Made by a program: the position numbers and the translations under genes
In this document: in pieces, positions 47,060 to 60,377 of the stretch
How positions within the stretch are numbered: the stretch's first letter is position 1
Layout of the letters: each line of letters begins with the position of its first letter
From: Asterella californica
Lineage: Eukaryota > Streptophyta > Marchantiopsida > Marchantiales > Aytoniaceae
NCBI GenBank assembly: GCA_036924285.1
Contig: JAYKYS010000006.1
Coordinates: forward strand, 24,340,001-24,404,000
Length of the DNA: 64,000 nt
Reading direction: 5' to 3'
The notes under the pieces: generated by a model
Told to the model about the DNA's origin: nothing
What the model saw: only the letters and a program-made list of their open reading frames with translations
The model's database searches: none

Positions 47060-49900
47060 AGATACAAGACGAAGTCGTTGATTGCTATCTTGCAATCTTT
47101 GGAGCAGTTTTCTTCTGCTCACCATCAACAACCTCCACCTCCATTATGCAAAAAACTCTTGCAATCTTAACTGCAAGCTCCACACTCTCTCCTACTACAT
47201 CCCTTGATGTCCAAGGATGACGAACTTCACATGTCTCACCTCCAACCTTTATCTCCATCGACTCGGTAGGCAAAGAGTTCAGAAGTGTCCGAGCAGTAAC
47301 ACTTGTCGATCGCATCTGACGTTGCTCAACCAATCCAAGGCTAAGAATCCACGTCAAGTAGTTCAAGTCCATTGCTTGACCCAACACTTGACAATGTGAA
47401 GCCTCCCATCTCGAAGCTATTGCCGTCGTACTCATAGAGAAACCCATTGCTCTCTCTCTCCACCAACTACTGTAACTGAGCATCCCACACAAGCCCAAGT
47501 CCTCCATCTCTGTAAGCAAGTGACGTTGGAAAGCTCACCAAAGTGGACAACGCTGCCTTAGGTCGTCTCATTAAGTTCACCACTGTCATGGATGACTTAT
47601 AGACGACTCTCACTACTTGAGATCGTCGTCCTGCATCTAAGATGTCATCAACTGTGAAGTGCGTTGGTCGTCTCACTACATCGTGTGTGCGCTTGAACAA
47701 CTCTCTCGATAACAAGTTCATCCATCACAACCGTGGATGATGTGCACGCGATCTCACTCTCGTTGCATCCACCAGCATTGCTAGTCCAACCCAAGATCAC
47801 ACCTCGTGCACACTCGTTATCATTTGTGTATGAGCATCGTCCAACAAAAGAACGTTAACCAATATGTACGTTAGAGAATCTCTTTGATGCATCTGGAGAT
47901 GCTATAAGATCCGTAACATCTCTCAAAACATACTAGATCGCGGATCATGTAAACCCTGTCCTCTTCTAGCATGTGTGTGATCCTGACATGGCCACCCGAC
48001 TATCACCAAGTGAATGGTGTCAAAAAATGTGAAATCATGCGTCCTCCAGTAGTGAAATATCCGCCGATAATGCTTGCTGATATCATCTAACAGCTGATAT
48101 GAGACAACAACTCAAGATATCTCTGCACCAAGAGTGTCATATGACACAATGAGATGCGTCTCGTAATCTCATCTCTCTCAACATACTAGTATCTTTGTAC
48201 TCGTATGCTTGTCTACAATATCGCAGCAAAACCTATGCTGATCTCTCCAAACAGCTCCAGCACACACACACCCTCCTTTGTATATTGCTATGCAATGAGA
48301 GTCGTATCCAACGGTGATAAGATAACATGACCAGTAGCAAGAACAACCATCTATTCTTCTATTGGTGGTACAAAGGTTTCACTCCAAGCATGTTGCACTA
48401 GCCAATCAGCATACTGTTGCAACTTTCCACTCGAACTCCAAAGTGAAACATCCAAGGCAGATGATACCACTGTAGTCATGCTAGGCATGCCTCTAATCTC
48501 CTCAACTATTAGAGTATCCTTCGCATGGGCATTGCTCTCTAACAACTCGCTCGGTCAATTGATGACCGGACTAAATCTTGCAACGGACGCCATCGTCCTT
48601 GATGTAAGTTTCGTTGTCCCAGCTCTAGCACTGAACCACACTAGTAAGCGGCTCATTTGTGCCTCATCATAAAGTCATCTGTGCGATGATCGGATAGAAC
48701 TGTCATCGTCGATATCTTGTGTATCATGTGTAGAGCTCTACTCCTTGATCCCCTTAGAGATGTTTGCAGTTGGAATGAACATCTCTCCACCTCGGACTTC
48801 CTCAGACTCAAACCAATGCACGCCGTCTTCCCCACCATCAACGGTTGGAATCCAGAGTCTAACAAGACTTCCTGCAGTCCATTACATCTTCCCTGAAGAT
48901 GCAACCAAACAAAAGATACCACTTCTGTTGTCCAGCAATACCACACTTGGTGCCAAACTAGTATGATCAATCGCCGACCTAGCTAGTTACTCATCTAACC
49001 TAGCAGTCGCCGTTTGCCAAATATCACTGATAGCCGTCCTGATCTTTGACTTCATGGACACATCTATCGGCTCTCGCTAAACCACCTCAGCACAAGAGAT
49101 AACTACATACTTGCTCCCACTGAGCGTAGTAACCAACTAGAACATTGGAGTCAAGCTTACTCTCAATAGACGTGGTCCTCAACGCCTCTGATAACGTGAA
49201 TGACTGAGGAAGTCTGGCCTGGCTACCAGCCTCCCCGCATTGTAGATCCAACTCCACTAATGCACTCGTGACTCAAAGACACGTACTGCATCCCAAGTCA
49301 CTACCGCAGATGTCTCAATTTATGCCACACCACCATAAAGTCGAAGTCAATTCCTCCATAAGACATGGAAATATCTATTCCTGAACTAGATCTCCGTTGA
49401 GCCATAGTCATACTAGCTATCTTTTGCTCCAACTGCTCAATCCGAGCAGCCATATTCACATAAGACATCGTAGCGGGTGATGGATCAACTGGTCCTCTCT
49501 CGGGTGCTGGACCTTTGTCTCCAACTCGATCACCACAGGCCTCCTTGAACTCCTCTGTCTCGTCCATGATCAACTTTCCTTGCCGTAGCTCGAGGTGAAG
49601 ATCAAAACAACAGTCACTACTATGATCTGATCGTATGCAATGCTCACATTGCCTAAGCGCCGTATGAGACGTCCTAGACGTCTCGTAACCATCTCTCGTC
49701 TGTGTGCAATCCTTCTGATCATGAGGACCATCACACGTCTCGCAAGGACTCACATGCTGCTGACTAAAGAAAGACGGCATGGGCTTCTACCCACTAGGTC
49801 CTCCAACACCTCCCTAAGATCATGACTATTCAACACGATCCATACCACGACCACGACCACCACGTTGTTGCGTAGCTTGTGATGTCTGATGTCGTCTCGT
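47060..49900 (-). pseudogene. E1 gag C-terminal part and protease
   Basis: The 49301-49870 block has an RGRG-rich start, Cys/His-containing stretches (CETCDGPHDQKDC, CEHCIRSDHSSDCC) and a coiled segment. The 48653-48970 block carries the aspartic protease signature VLLDSGFQPLMVG followed by LQTSLRGS. Blocks at 47085-47721 and 48351-48545 are polyprotein linker without clear identity. The many frame changes mean no intact product. Confidence 0.7.
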
Positions 49901-51950
49901 GGATCGATTCCTACCTGCAAGTCTATTTTTGATACTTATCATTATCGTTCCAAAGATGCTCATAAGACTAAAAATGAGCTTTTATACACAACTCGGATCT
50001 TCATTTTCATTACATCAACTGGTAGCAGAGTAACTTAACAGAGTTTCAGTTTGAGGATGAGGATTATGCAGTAGAGCTTGAAAATGAAGTTGATGAGCAT
50101 GGATCTAGAGAAAATCATGGAGCTGCAACTTCAAGATGACGATCAGGTTGCAAACTTGAGGATGAGGTCGACTACGAGGAAGTAGGACGACAAGACGGTG
50201 CGCGTGCCGATCCACTCCTTGGTTGGTGGTGCATACTAGAGAATACATAGATTTAGAGGAGGTGGATTTCGTGTCGTGGACTAGCTCCTACTTGAAAATA
50301 TATTTTTAATACTTACCATTATCGCTCCAAAGATGCTCATAGGACTAAAATTGAGCTTTTTTACACAAGTTTGAATCTTCACTTTCATAACATCAACTGG
50401 TAGAGCTCGTTGTCAGCTTTTCATGGACACTTCATCTACTTCATTTGGATGCCTAGTGGTGAAGTTATGAGACTCGAAAGGTGAAAAAAGCAAGCCAAGC
50501 CGTAGCTTACGGGCTTTTTGCACAACTTCAGATCTTCACTTTCATTACATGAATTGGTAGAGCTCTTTGTCAGCTTTCCGTGGGCACTTCATCTATTTCA
50601 TTTGGACGCCTAGTGGTGAATTTATGAGGTTCAGAAGATGAGAAAATGAAGCTGGGCGCTAGCTTACTATTGCTGACTGGGTATTTGCGGTTCCTAGCGG
50701 TATACCAAGGACGCAAGGGCAATGTTTGTTCATTATCTGTGAAAAATTTCACGTACAACGATTGACGTAAGAGGGTAGCTTAAGAGGTTAGCTCGTTTCT
50801 ATGACTTGTCGGTGGACGGTTTGGAAAATTAGGAGGTCCAATGCATGCGCACAAGGTGTCATTGGGTTCATATATGTGCAGGCTATGCGTTGGTTAAGAT
50901 GATTCGTGAAGAGACGGATCGAGAAGTGTGTTCTGGGAGAAATTGGGACGTAGAGTTTGGAGTGCTTCAATGACATAGGAAGGAGAGTTGGACCGTTCGG
51001 ACCGTTCGGTAGTCCAAACTTGCTTTCCTTAGATCCATCGAGATCAGAACGCCGAGTTCTTCAGGAAATTGAAGACGATACAAAGTTTCATCAGATGATT
51101 TGGAAGTTCAGGATGAAATTGACTCGCATGGAAGTGTTTTTCTTCGCATGCGATGAGTCTGGGTTGTTCTACGCAATCAGTGAGCTCTTAGTTCTTGGTG
51201 CATACGTGATCAAAGAGTCTTCAATTATGCATAGGAGAAGATTGTATGTGAGTTGGATTGTTAGTTTGGGTCTGGTGAGCAAGTTTGAATCATAGGGAGT
51301 CGATTTACGTCAGTTTTTTGCTTCTTGCGATCAAATTTCTTGCCTAGTTCTGCAAGGGGAACTCCAGACGGCTTGTTTGGAGTCTCGTTAGGTTCAAGGT
51401 AGCTAGATCTACCTATCAAAGAAGACTGATCTCAGATCAGGTGATTCGTTTGGGCGGTATGCGTGGTTCTAAGCCGCAGGGAAGAGTTCTTGAAAGTTCA
51501 GTCACATGCGATCTAAAATTGGCGATATCTCGTCTGTAGGGAGTCGGATTTGAGAGTTCTTGTGGCCAACGGAGTCAAGAAGGAAGGTCTTATCGACATC
51601 TGAAGACCGTTTGACGAAAGAAGAAAGTTCCCGGATAGACTTTTTCAGTTCCTTCTCTATGATTTTCGTCCTTTTGAGTTCGTTAGAGTTCTAGTTGGTT
51701 ATGTACAACTTGTGGTAGCTAGCTCTAGCTAAGGGCTTGTAGATGGATGTTGTTTGGACTTGGGTTTGAATCGTGTGATACGGGTGCAACTCTTTTTGTT
51801 AGCAAAAAGATATTTCTCTTGCTTTGAACTACGCTTCGGTAGTTTTGGGTCTGGGTTGAGATTCGAGGACTCGTTTTAGGGGGTTTGAAGCAGACTACAG
51901 ATAGCCCCGATTTGTTTCTCAGTTTTGTGTTCTTAGGGAGAAAGAACCGG
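49900..51950. other. Repeat-rich filler interrupting E1
   Basis: A segment of about 105 bases at 49927-50030 (TCCAAAGATGCTCATAAGAC and onward) recurs at 50308-50410. The second half recurs again at 50512-50660 with the neighbouring 150 bases (CATTTGGATGCCTAGTGGTG), so this is a degenerate tandem array. The remainder to 51.95 kb holds one 112-codon frame (50957-51295 +) of unknown nature. It may be a decayed LTR or leader of a plus-strand element. Confidence 0.5.
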
Positions 51951-51958
51951 TGCCGGAG

Positions 51959-53320
51959 TGTGATCCGTCTACTTAGGAAAGCGCTGGGCTTCTGGCTGTG
52001 GTTGTTTACTCAAGAGGTAGGCTTTCAGGTTACAACAAGGCGCTATAAATACTAACACAGGGCTGTAAGATCCTCTAATATGTTTAGAAAGCAAAATTCA
52101 TGCTTAACTAGTAGTAATAAGATCAGGCGGTGAACTTTAACACTCAAGGAGAGGATAAATACGATGGTTCATACTTCTAAAATTCTCCTACATGTAAAAG
52201 AGGCCTTACTGAACACACACACGAAGTTTCAGCCTGAGATCAAATTCTAGCACCGAGATATGGACAGAAACGTTCTGAAGTAAGAAAATTATGACAATTT
52301 CTAGCACCCAGATGGTTATTTCGAACTAGAACAGAAAATTGGCTCGATCACTTCGATGATTCTTACAGGATTTGGAGTCTACAAGATGCTGAACATCCCT
52401 ATGAAATTTGACCTCCTGATTGTTCACAGTTCTCCAGATCTCGTTCTTTGAAGTTGCTGCTCAAGATTGAGAGCTTTTCAGACCCCCTCTGCTTCAACGG
52501 TCGCCCTGAATTACTCAATCACTCAAATGACATGAAACGTTTTGGACAATCGTAGCCCTGCTGACAGTGAATGCAACCACGTAGGTTTGAAGCAATTGTC
52601 TCTTTTCTGTTGGAATTGACACTAAAAACCCCAAAATCAACACAAGCGATGCAGTTTCAACTCAATTCGAACTTCAATTTGGCATAACTTTTTCTTTATT
52701 GCTCCAAATCGATCAAGAAGCTCACTAACAATGACTGGCACAATGAGCTCTATCTTCCTGTGTTCCCAGATCTTCAAATGTCCTTACCAAATGATCTTCA
52801 AATGTCCTTACCAAATGCTTCACAAAGGATAAAAATGGACCAATGGGAGTTCATAGCTTCACTCCATTGTCCTTTAGTGTCCCAAACCACGTGGTGACTT
52901 AATTTCATACATAGGCTACCATGTCAAGCCCCTAAAGTACCAGCGTAAATCTTAAACTACCTAGAATGACATGCAACACTGAAAGATAACTTAAACCAGC
53001 TAGAAAGAGTGCATGGGCGATAAGTAAATACAACCCATGAGCTTAAAACTCTATCAATATGATAAACTTAAGTTATGTACTTTGAACATCAAAGATATGT
53101 ATCAATTCACTTGCACAAGCGTACAAGTGCTTGAACAAGATAGATAACATATTATCAACCTACTAGGACTCAAAATATATAACATAATAGTGTTAACACC
53201 GTATGCAAAGGTGTCAAACATCTGCATAAAGTACTAGAAGTAATATGAACTAACTTATAGAGCTTCTAAACTCAAGTGTCGGAGTAGAAGTGTAACATGT
53301 AGCCGTCAAGTATCACGACA
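51959..53320 (+). repeat. Long inverted repeat, left copy (1362 bp, LTR-like ends)
   Basis: The whole segment matches the reverse complement of 55692-57081. Its outer end reads TGTGATCCGTC and its inner end ATCACGACA, so it has TG...CA borders like an LTR. It contains an exact 24-bp tandem duplication at 52769-52816 (GATCTTCAAATGTCCTTACC plus AAAT). Confidence 0.9.
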
Positions 53321-53344
53321 CCGGAAATGTATATAAATTAGGGG

Positions 53345-54870
53345 TTGGTATATATTGCGATGTTCGTTCTCGTGCTTGTCTCTCTCTTTCTTGTCTCTGT
53401 TCAGCATACAGTATCTCCACAACCAAGAACCTTACGTTTTCCTGGACAACTTTCACACAAAATCCGATATGACAAAAAGGTGGTGAACTCGATGGGAAGG
53501 TCCGAGGTGGAGATTTCTTCTGTGTTTGAATTGAAGAGGAGATTGATAGTCATGAGTGGGAAGGAGAACGGTGATGGAAATGGAGCTAGTGGTTTGGGTG
53601 GATGGCCAAAGATGCAGTTGGATCCGGTGACTACATCGATGTTTCAAGCATTCACATTGTTCTTACGAAAACAACAGTTTGATGAGCGGAAGGAAGCTTT
53701 GGCAACTAAGGCGCTTCAAGCAGTGGTCAGCAAGATTGACCAACTTGATGAGAAGGACGTCTCAAGGTATCTGAGGCATTATGTGAAGGAGATGGAGCTG
53801 AACCGAGTATTAGAAGGTGAGATGATTAAGACGTTTGAGTTGGAAGTAGCTCTAGAGATTAGAGATCATGTTAAAATGTTACTAAGCATTTTGGCAAGGA
53901 TTGGGAGATGTTTGCTCGTGCATTGATGCATGAGTATTTCTTGGAGGACTCTGATCGAGTCACCAAGAAGTCGTTCTTGGAGTGGGTTGAGAAACCGAGG
54001 AAGGGTTTACAAGCTATCGAGCTACTCAAGGAGTTTGATAAACAAGTTTTCAGGTTGACTAGGATGGAGGAGTTGACACTGCAGTCCAACAAGATAGAGT
54101 TATTTCTTCGAGCTGTAGATGAGAAACTGCAAGAGAAATTGGAGGTGCTTTTGGAGGATTGGGAGGAAAAGGATGGATTGACCAATAGTTGAAAGAAAGT
54201 TGAGGAAGCGGTTGGTCTGCTTACCAAGAGAGAGCGAAGAAGAGATAAGGTTCTCATTAGGAGATTAGCACCAACACTGACTGCTGTAGCATCTATTTTT
54301 GTAGTTTGACTAGTGGTTCCTGTTGCTAGACATGTAATACCGATTGCTCCAGCTATTCCAGTTGTCCAAGCATCTACAATGTCTCCGGAGAAGAATGATT
54401 CAAGCCTTGAGGAGATGATGCGTGGAATGCGAGACCTGCATATCAAGCTCACAAGATTGGAGGAGCAAGGGTCTACAAGCGGAGCAAAATCTGAAGGGAA
54501 GCAAGGTTGGATCCAACGATGTATCTGGTGCGATGATATCGATCATCCACGCAAAGATTGCAAAGAGTTCATTGATACCTTACAACAAGAGCTGATCTTC
54601 TGAAAAGATGAGAAAGTAGCGTTGAGAGATACCGGTGCACTTCTTCAGACCAACTTTGATAGAGGAGGGATGAAGAACTTTGTTGAGGATCACTTATCAG
54701 CACAAGCAGTTGCAATAGTGGAGGTTGGAACCTATGGTACGAGGTTTGAAGCTCAAGCTGGGAGAATTTTTAACGAGCATGTTGAGTTGCTCTTGGAACT
54801 CTTGCAGACTCCTCAACTTGTCGGTCTGCACACCTTGATAGTTCTTCTTCAGTTACTAGAAGAACTGAAC
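53345..54870 (+). pseudogene. E6: gag fragment of the E3/E4 lineage, plus strand
   Basis: The opening block 53345-53926 contains FQAFTLFLRKQQFDERKEA and ISRYLRHYVKEMEL-like sequence. After a frameshift, 53908-54192 reads KSFLEWVEKPRKGLQAIELL and TLQSNKIELFLRAVDEKL. The next codons are TGA then KKVEEAVGLLTKRERR, where E3 has the Trp of SDWKRVEEA, so the TGA (54190-54192) replaces TGG. A knuckle RCIWCDDIDHPRKDC follows near 54.5 kb, then TNFDRGGMKNF near 54.65 kb. Protease and pol are missing; the fragment stops where the minus-strand gag fragment begins. Confidence 0.75.
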
Positions 54871-54874
54871 CACA

Positions 54875-55500
54875 AGATTAAACCCTGGTGGTATCTTGCT
54901 CGTACTACCCCTTGCTTGACTACTAGTGGATGCACCACTGATAGTATGTACTCCGTCACTCGTGGATGTATCATTGCTATTGGCACCCGAACTCACAAAT
55001 GTTATATCTCTCAAAATTACGTTAGTAGTGATAGAAACATAGTTGAGAGATCAATGTCGTCTCTTCAACTCAATCTCCACGTTGGAGTCTCGTATGAACT
55101 CATGTTAATCGTCCGTAGGCGGTCTCTCAAAGTGTTGGAACAAATCCTTCCACGCCATGAAGGGTGTGAACAGTTGTGGGTTCGACATCTGCTGCAGATC
55201 GCACCAACTGTCGAACTCCTAGATTAAGTCATCCATCTCAATGATATCCATTGTACTCGAATATCGTCGAGGATCCTTCGTGACTCCATAGATCTCGTCC
55301 ATGTCTCACAATAACGGTGTGACGACGCTATGTGTACCTCCAACCACATCCTCGTCTGAATTAGTGTCATTCGTCAATGAGATCGGTACTACTGATTGAT
55401 ATCTCATCCCACTCCGTGTGAACCCACTACTTCCTCCAGCTAAATCTCCGCCGGAACTCCCATAGACCTTTGTGATGACACCCCGTGTCAATCACGAACA
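54875..55500 (-). pseudogene. E1-like gag N-terminal fragment, minus strand
   Basis: Read down from 55491 the frame starts MTRGVITKVYGSSGG, continues RRYSSTMDIIEMDDLI, then EFDSWCDLQQMSNPQLFTPF and MAWKDLFQHFE, and ends in a Ser/Thr-rich tail (STSSQARGSTSKIPPG). In-frame stops occur. This is the part of gag that E1 lacks at 49.9 kb, and strand and order agree, so it is probably the start of E1, separated from the rest by the 49.9-54.87 kb insertion. A separate copy is possible. Confidence 0.55.
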
Positions 55501-55691
55501 CTAAGCTCTAACAAGAGCGTCGAAATCTCATCATCACACATTGTTGTGATGTGAATCATTTCACATTGTAAATAATTCATCTCTTTGTCAAGAGTTAGTC
55601 TCTCTAAGTGAAGTTAAGACGATTTTGGAGGATGTGAGCATTCAAAAATTTGAAAACACTATGGCGTAGGTCTCATCGCCCTGCTCATCAT

Positions 55692-57081
55692 TGTCACGTT
55701 ACTTGGCGGCTACATGTTACACTTCTACTCCGACACTTGAGTTTAGTAGTCCTAGAAGTTAGTTAAATATTACTTCTAGTCCTTTATGCATATGTTTGAC
55801 ACCTTTTCATATGGTGTTGACACTGTTATGTTATATATTTTGAGTCCTAGTAGGTTGATAGTATATTATTTATCTTGTTCAGTAATTCGTACGCTTGTGC
55901 AAGTGAACCATACTTATCTATGTTGTTCAAAGTACATAACTTAAGTTTACCATGTTGGTAGAGTTTAAGCTCATGGGTTGTACTTACATGTCGTCCATGC
56001 ATACTTTCTAGCTGGCTTAGATTTTTTTTAGTTAATAGTCAAGGTTACGTGTCATTTTACATGTCTTCGTAGGTAGTTTAAGGTTTACGCTGACACTTTA
56101 GAGACTTGACGTGGTAACTTATGTGTGAAATTAAGTTATCACGTAGATTGGGGCACAAAAGGACAGGGGAGTGAAGCTATGAACTCCCATTGGTTCATTT
56201 TTGTCTTTTGTGAAACTCTTAACTTAGAAATAGAGGTCTTAAGGAGTTCGAGCCTTTGGTAGAGACATTGAGAAATCCGAGAACACAGGGTGATAGAGCT
56301 CTTCATGCAAGTCACTATCAGTGAAAGTTTTGATCGATTTGGAGCAATAAAGAAGGAGTTATGCCAATTTGAAGTTCGGATTTGGTCGGAATTGCAACAC
56401 AATTGGTGATTTTGGAGTTTTTGGTGTCAATTGTAGCAGAATTGAGATAATCGCTACAAACTTTTGTAGTTGCGTTCACTGTCAGCAGGGCTACGACTGT
56501 CCAAAAAGTTTCATGTCATTTGAGTGAGTAAGTAATCCAAGGCGACCGCTGAAGCAGAGGGGGGCTGAAAAGCTCTCAATCTAGAGCAGCAACTTCAGAG
56601 CTCGAAATCTGGTGAACATTTACAACCAACAGGGAAAATTTCACAGGGATGTTCAATGTGCTGTAGACTCCAAATCCTGTAATAATCATCGAAAGTTATC
56701 GAACCAATTCTCTGTTCTAGGTCAAAGTAGCTATCTGGATACCAGAAATTATCTAATTTCCTTACTCAAAACGTTTTTGCCCACATCTCAGTGCTCAAAT
56801 TTGATCTCATGCTGAAAGTTCGTATGTGTGTTCAGTAGGTCTCATTTACATGTAGAAGAAGTTTTGAAGTCTAAGTCATCATATGTTTTTTATTCTTGAG
56901 TGGTAAAGTTCACGGTATGACCTTATTACTACTAGTCAGTTCTGATTTTCACTTTCTGAACATAAGAGAATCCAACAGACCTGTGTGAGTGTTTACAGTG
57001 TCACGTTACAACCTGAAGCCTATCTTTTGAGTAAACAACCACATCTAAAAATCCAGCGTCTTCTTAGATAGACGTATCACA
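55692..57081 (-). repeat. Long inverted repeat, right copy (1390 bp, LTR-like ends)
   Basis: The inner end is TGTCACGTTAC and the outer end GATACGTCTAT-complement, ending ATCACA on the plus strand. It differs from the left copy by many single-base changes and lacks the 24-bp duplication. As the LTR of an E1-like element it would be the 5' LTR of the minus-strand gag fragment beside it. Confidence 0.9.
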
Positions 57082-57089
57082 GTTTTATA

Positions 57090-57604
57090 TCACAGCTAGA
57101 AGGTTTCATCCTTCCCAGGAAACTCTCACCTTGACAACGTGACGCCGACCTGTCTATTCCCATCCTTACTGAGCTCACCTATCTCTACTAGGACGGTCAA
57201 GTTAAAGACAACATGTACTTATCATCAGCACAAGTAGTCTCTCACGGTATGTTGGTTCATAATCAACCTCATTGTGAGAGAAACAGAGGTGGTCTGACTG
57301 GTCTGCAACTCCAACCTCACTACTGATAGCACATTGGAGTGAACTCACTCAGGAAATCAAGCGCCAACACAAGCAAACACAGTGCACGAGCAAGAAGTAG
57401 AATATGGAAGGTTCCAACCACAAGAAGTTCAAACGATAATTCTCCACACTCAAACATGTACAAAAGATAAACCTAACCTTTTCTGGATTGACGTCTCCTC
57501 TTCGGTGATCACATGCACAATATATGACCACCAACTATTATAAACTGCACCTAAGGTAACTAACTAGATGTCGAAACCTCTAGTAGCTCCAAAAGTCTCT
57601 ACGT
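57090..57604. other. Spacer between the long inverted repeat and the E4 LTR
   Basis: The sequence has no recognisable coding content. Just outside the right inverted repeat, TATATCACAGC (57088-57098) loosely resembles an initiator-tRNA primer site, which would fit if that repeat were a plus-oriented 5' LTR. The match is poor. Confidence 0.35.
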
Positions 57605-60242
57605 TGTCACGGCGAGAGTCTTTCTTGGGGAAGGCGGACCTCCTGACTGTAATTGATCAGAGAAACGACCTAAAGGAAAAATAGGTTGCTGCTGGCAATG
57701 AGATCTCAAAACCTTACTTCTTGCTGCCACCAATTACAAAACAAACACTCAAACAGACACTTAGCAGACACTCAGGTGCACAGACATGTCTCTCAGGATT
57801 CAAAATAACTTTATTTCAGTGTCGGCTGCATCATCAATTTCTTCAACTGTAGAAAAAAAATCTCTCTCTCTTCCTCTCCTGTGCGTCTCTCTTTCTGTCT
57901 CTCAATTCTCTGCCAAAGACTGTCAAATTCACCTCAAATCCGATCCAGTAGGTAAAATTCAGACCCTTAACTCTTATACCTCTCCTTGCGTCAACTTCCC
58001 TACTGAAAAACTCAGAAATTTGATTCAGCGACGATCAAAACCTCTCACAGATCATCAAACCGATCTCCTTTCAATAGACTACCTCCCGTCCGTTCTGCCT
58101 CCAAACTGTATAATAGACAAAGTTTAAGCTTCTAAACACTTGTCTCCTCCTTTGCGTCGACCTCCCAACTCAATTCTTTCAGAAATCTGATCTCCTCAGG
58201 CCTCAAGCTTCTCTTGCGCGTCTTGATGGCTTCCCTCTCCGTTCTCTATAAAAGGTCCCCATCTCCCGCGGCCGTAGGTTAATTATCTTAAAAGGTAAGT
58301 CCCTAGCTAAGCTGCCCTCTGCTATCCTTATAAGCAGAACTACTTATCACAAGCAGGTCCCTAGCTAAGCTGCCCCCTGCTGTCCTTACGTACAGAACCT
58401 TAATTACTAAACCAACTCCTTTTTTAATAAAAGCTTCACAGCTGTCTTTACAAAGCTGACTCCTTCATTACTAAAGGTCTTACAACTTTCTTTGCCATTG
58501 CTAAGCTGACTCGATGATTAATTAACTGATTAACAAAAGTTTCCTGTGCTCTTGATGTCATCTTGATGCCACATTGGATATACTACAAGCCATCCAATGT
58601 AGGCTGAAGCCCCAACACTTATGAGGCTGCCCCACAGAGCTTACAGCCCCCCCATGCGCACCAGGTATCTCCCATAGTATATTCAGGATGGCATGCGGAG
58701 GTTTAGGTCAGGAAGCCCACGATTAAGAGAGATACCGGTCTCCCGCCCCTAGATATGCATGGCTGCATATCCAACATAGATTCTTTTCTAGGAGGTCAAC
58801 ATGTCGGAATAGGAACCAGAGGCCAGGAGGAATTGATCCTGAGACCACTTTCTCCTTAGGCAGGCGTCCTATCACTAGGATGGCCTTTGGTTCCGCTCAA
58901 TTCTTTAGAAATCTGATCTCCTCAACCCCCAAGTTTCTCCTGCGCGTCCCGATGGCTTCCCTCTCCGTTCTCTGTAAAAGGTCCCCATCTCCCGCGGCCG
59001 TAGGTTAATTAACCAAAAGATAAGTCTCCAACTAAGCTGCCCCCCTGCTGTCCTTATAAGCAGAACTACTTATCACAAGCAGGCTCCTAGCTAAGCTGCC
59101 CACCTACTATCCTTACGTACAGAACCTTAATTACTAAACCAGCTCCTTTTTTAATAAAAGCTTCACAACTGTCTTTACAAAGCAGACTCCTTCATTACTA
59201 AAGGTCTTACAGCTTTCTTTGCCATTGCTAAGCTGACTCGATGATTAATTAACTGATTAACAAAAGTTTCCCGTGCTCTTGATGCCATCTTGAATATACT
59301 ACAAGCCATCCAATGTAGGCCGAAGCCCCAACACTTATGAGGCTGTCCCACATGGCTTACAGCCCCCCCATATGCGCACCAAGTATCTCCCATAGTATAT
59401 TCAGGATGACATTCTTGATGCCACCTTGAATATACTACAAGCCATCCAATGTAAGTCGAAGTCCCAACACTTATGAGGCTGCCCCACAGAGCTTACAATC
59501 CCTCATATGCGCATCAGATATCTCCCATAGTATATTCAGGATGGCATGCGGAGGCTTAGATCAGGAAGCCCACGATTAAGAGAGATACCTGTCTCCCGCC
59601 CCTAGACATGCAGGATGTGGCTGCATATCCAACATAGACTCCTTCCAGGAGGCCAACATGCCGGAATAGGAACTAGAGGCCAGGGGGAATTGATCCTGAG
59701 ACCACTTTCTCCCTAGGCATGCGCCCTATCACTGGGATGGTCTTTGGTTCCGTTTTAAAAGGTTAAAATTTCTATACATATGCTTTTACTGAAGAAGATT
59801 TTCTGTAAAAGTCTTTACTAGCTTTTCCTATGCTAACTTCTCTATACAACTCCATTTTTAATGAATAAGGAGTCAAAACTATAGTATTCATGAACACCTA
59901 CAAACTCACGCTATCAGATTCAGAGTTGGAGTCACGAGTCTGAATCGACGGATTTCCCTCTTTCGTATATTTCTCAGTCTAAAACCCGTACTAACTATTA
60001 CTTAAAACACTTTCTGTCAAAACTGGAAGTTTGAAGTCGCCCTCCTCGTCGAGCTCTACATTCTGGTGCCTTTCGATCCCTTTAGAATGATATTTCAATC
60101 CAAGCTAGGGGCAGCTTGCCAAGCATGACCCCAGCTTAGCTCTGCCCAGCTTGATAAGCTAGGGTGCAGCTTCCTGAACAAATATTGGTTGAGTGTCTTC
60201 TGAAGCTCCGTTTCATCATCTTGAACGTCACGTACTACGGCA
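57605..60242 (-). repeat. E4 3' LTR, enlarged to 2.6 kb by internal duplications
   Basis: The ends TGTCACGGCGAGAG and TACTACGGCA correspond to those of the E3 LTR (1258 bp). The middle is duplicated: the segment beginning CTCAATTCTTTCAGAAATCT near 58,170 and CTCAATTCTTTAGAAATCTG near 58,897 repeats for about 730 bp. Within the second copy a further ~140-bp piece (CTACAAGCCATCCAATGTA) is repeated near 59.3 and 59.43 kb. It is followed inward by the same polypurine tract as in E3. Confidence 0.85.
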
Positions 60243-60377
60243 TTCACCCCCTCCAAACCTGCACATCCTCCGGTATGTGCCAACCTTTCCACTGGTCTCC
60301 CAGGTTCTCTAAATTGTCATCGTCCTCTTCAACGTCCTCTACGTCTTCTTCTGATAGCAGATCTGCATCAGCATCCA

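Noticed and set aside
50957..51295. 112-codon plus-strand frame as a gene
   Set aside because: No motif, no splice sites and no repeat-family match; lies in repeat filler.
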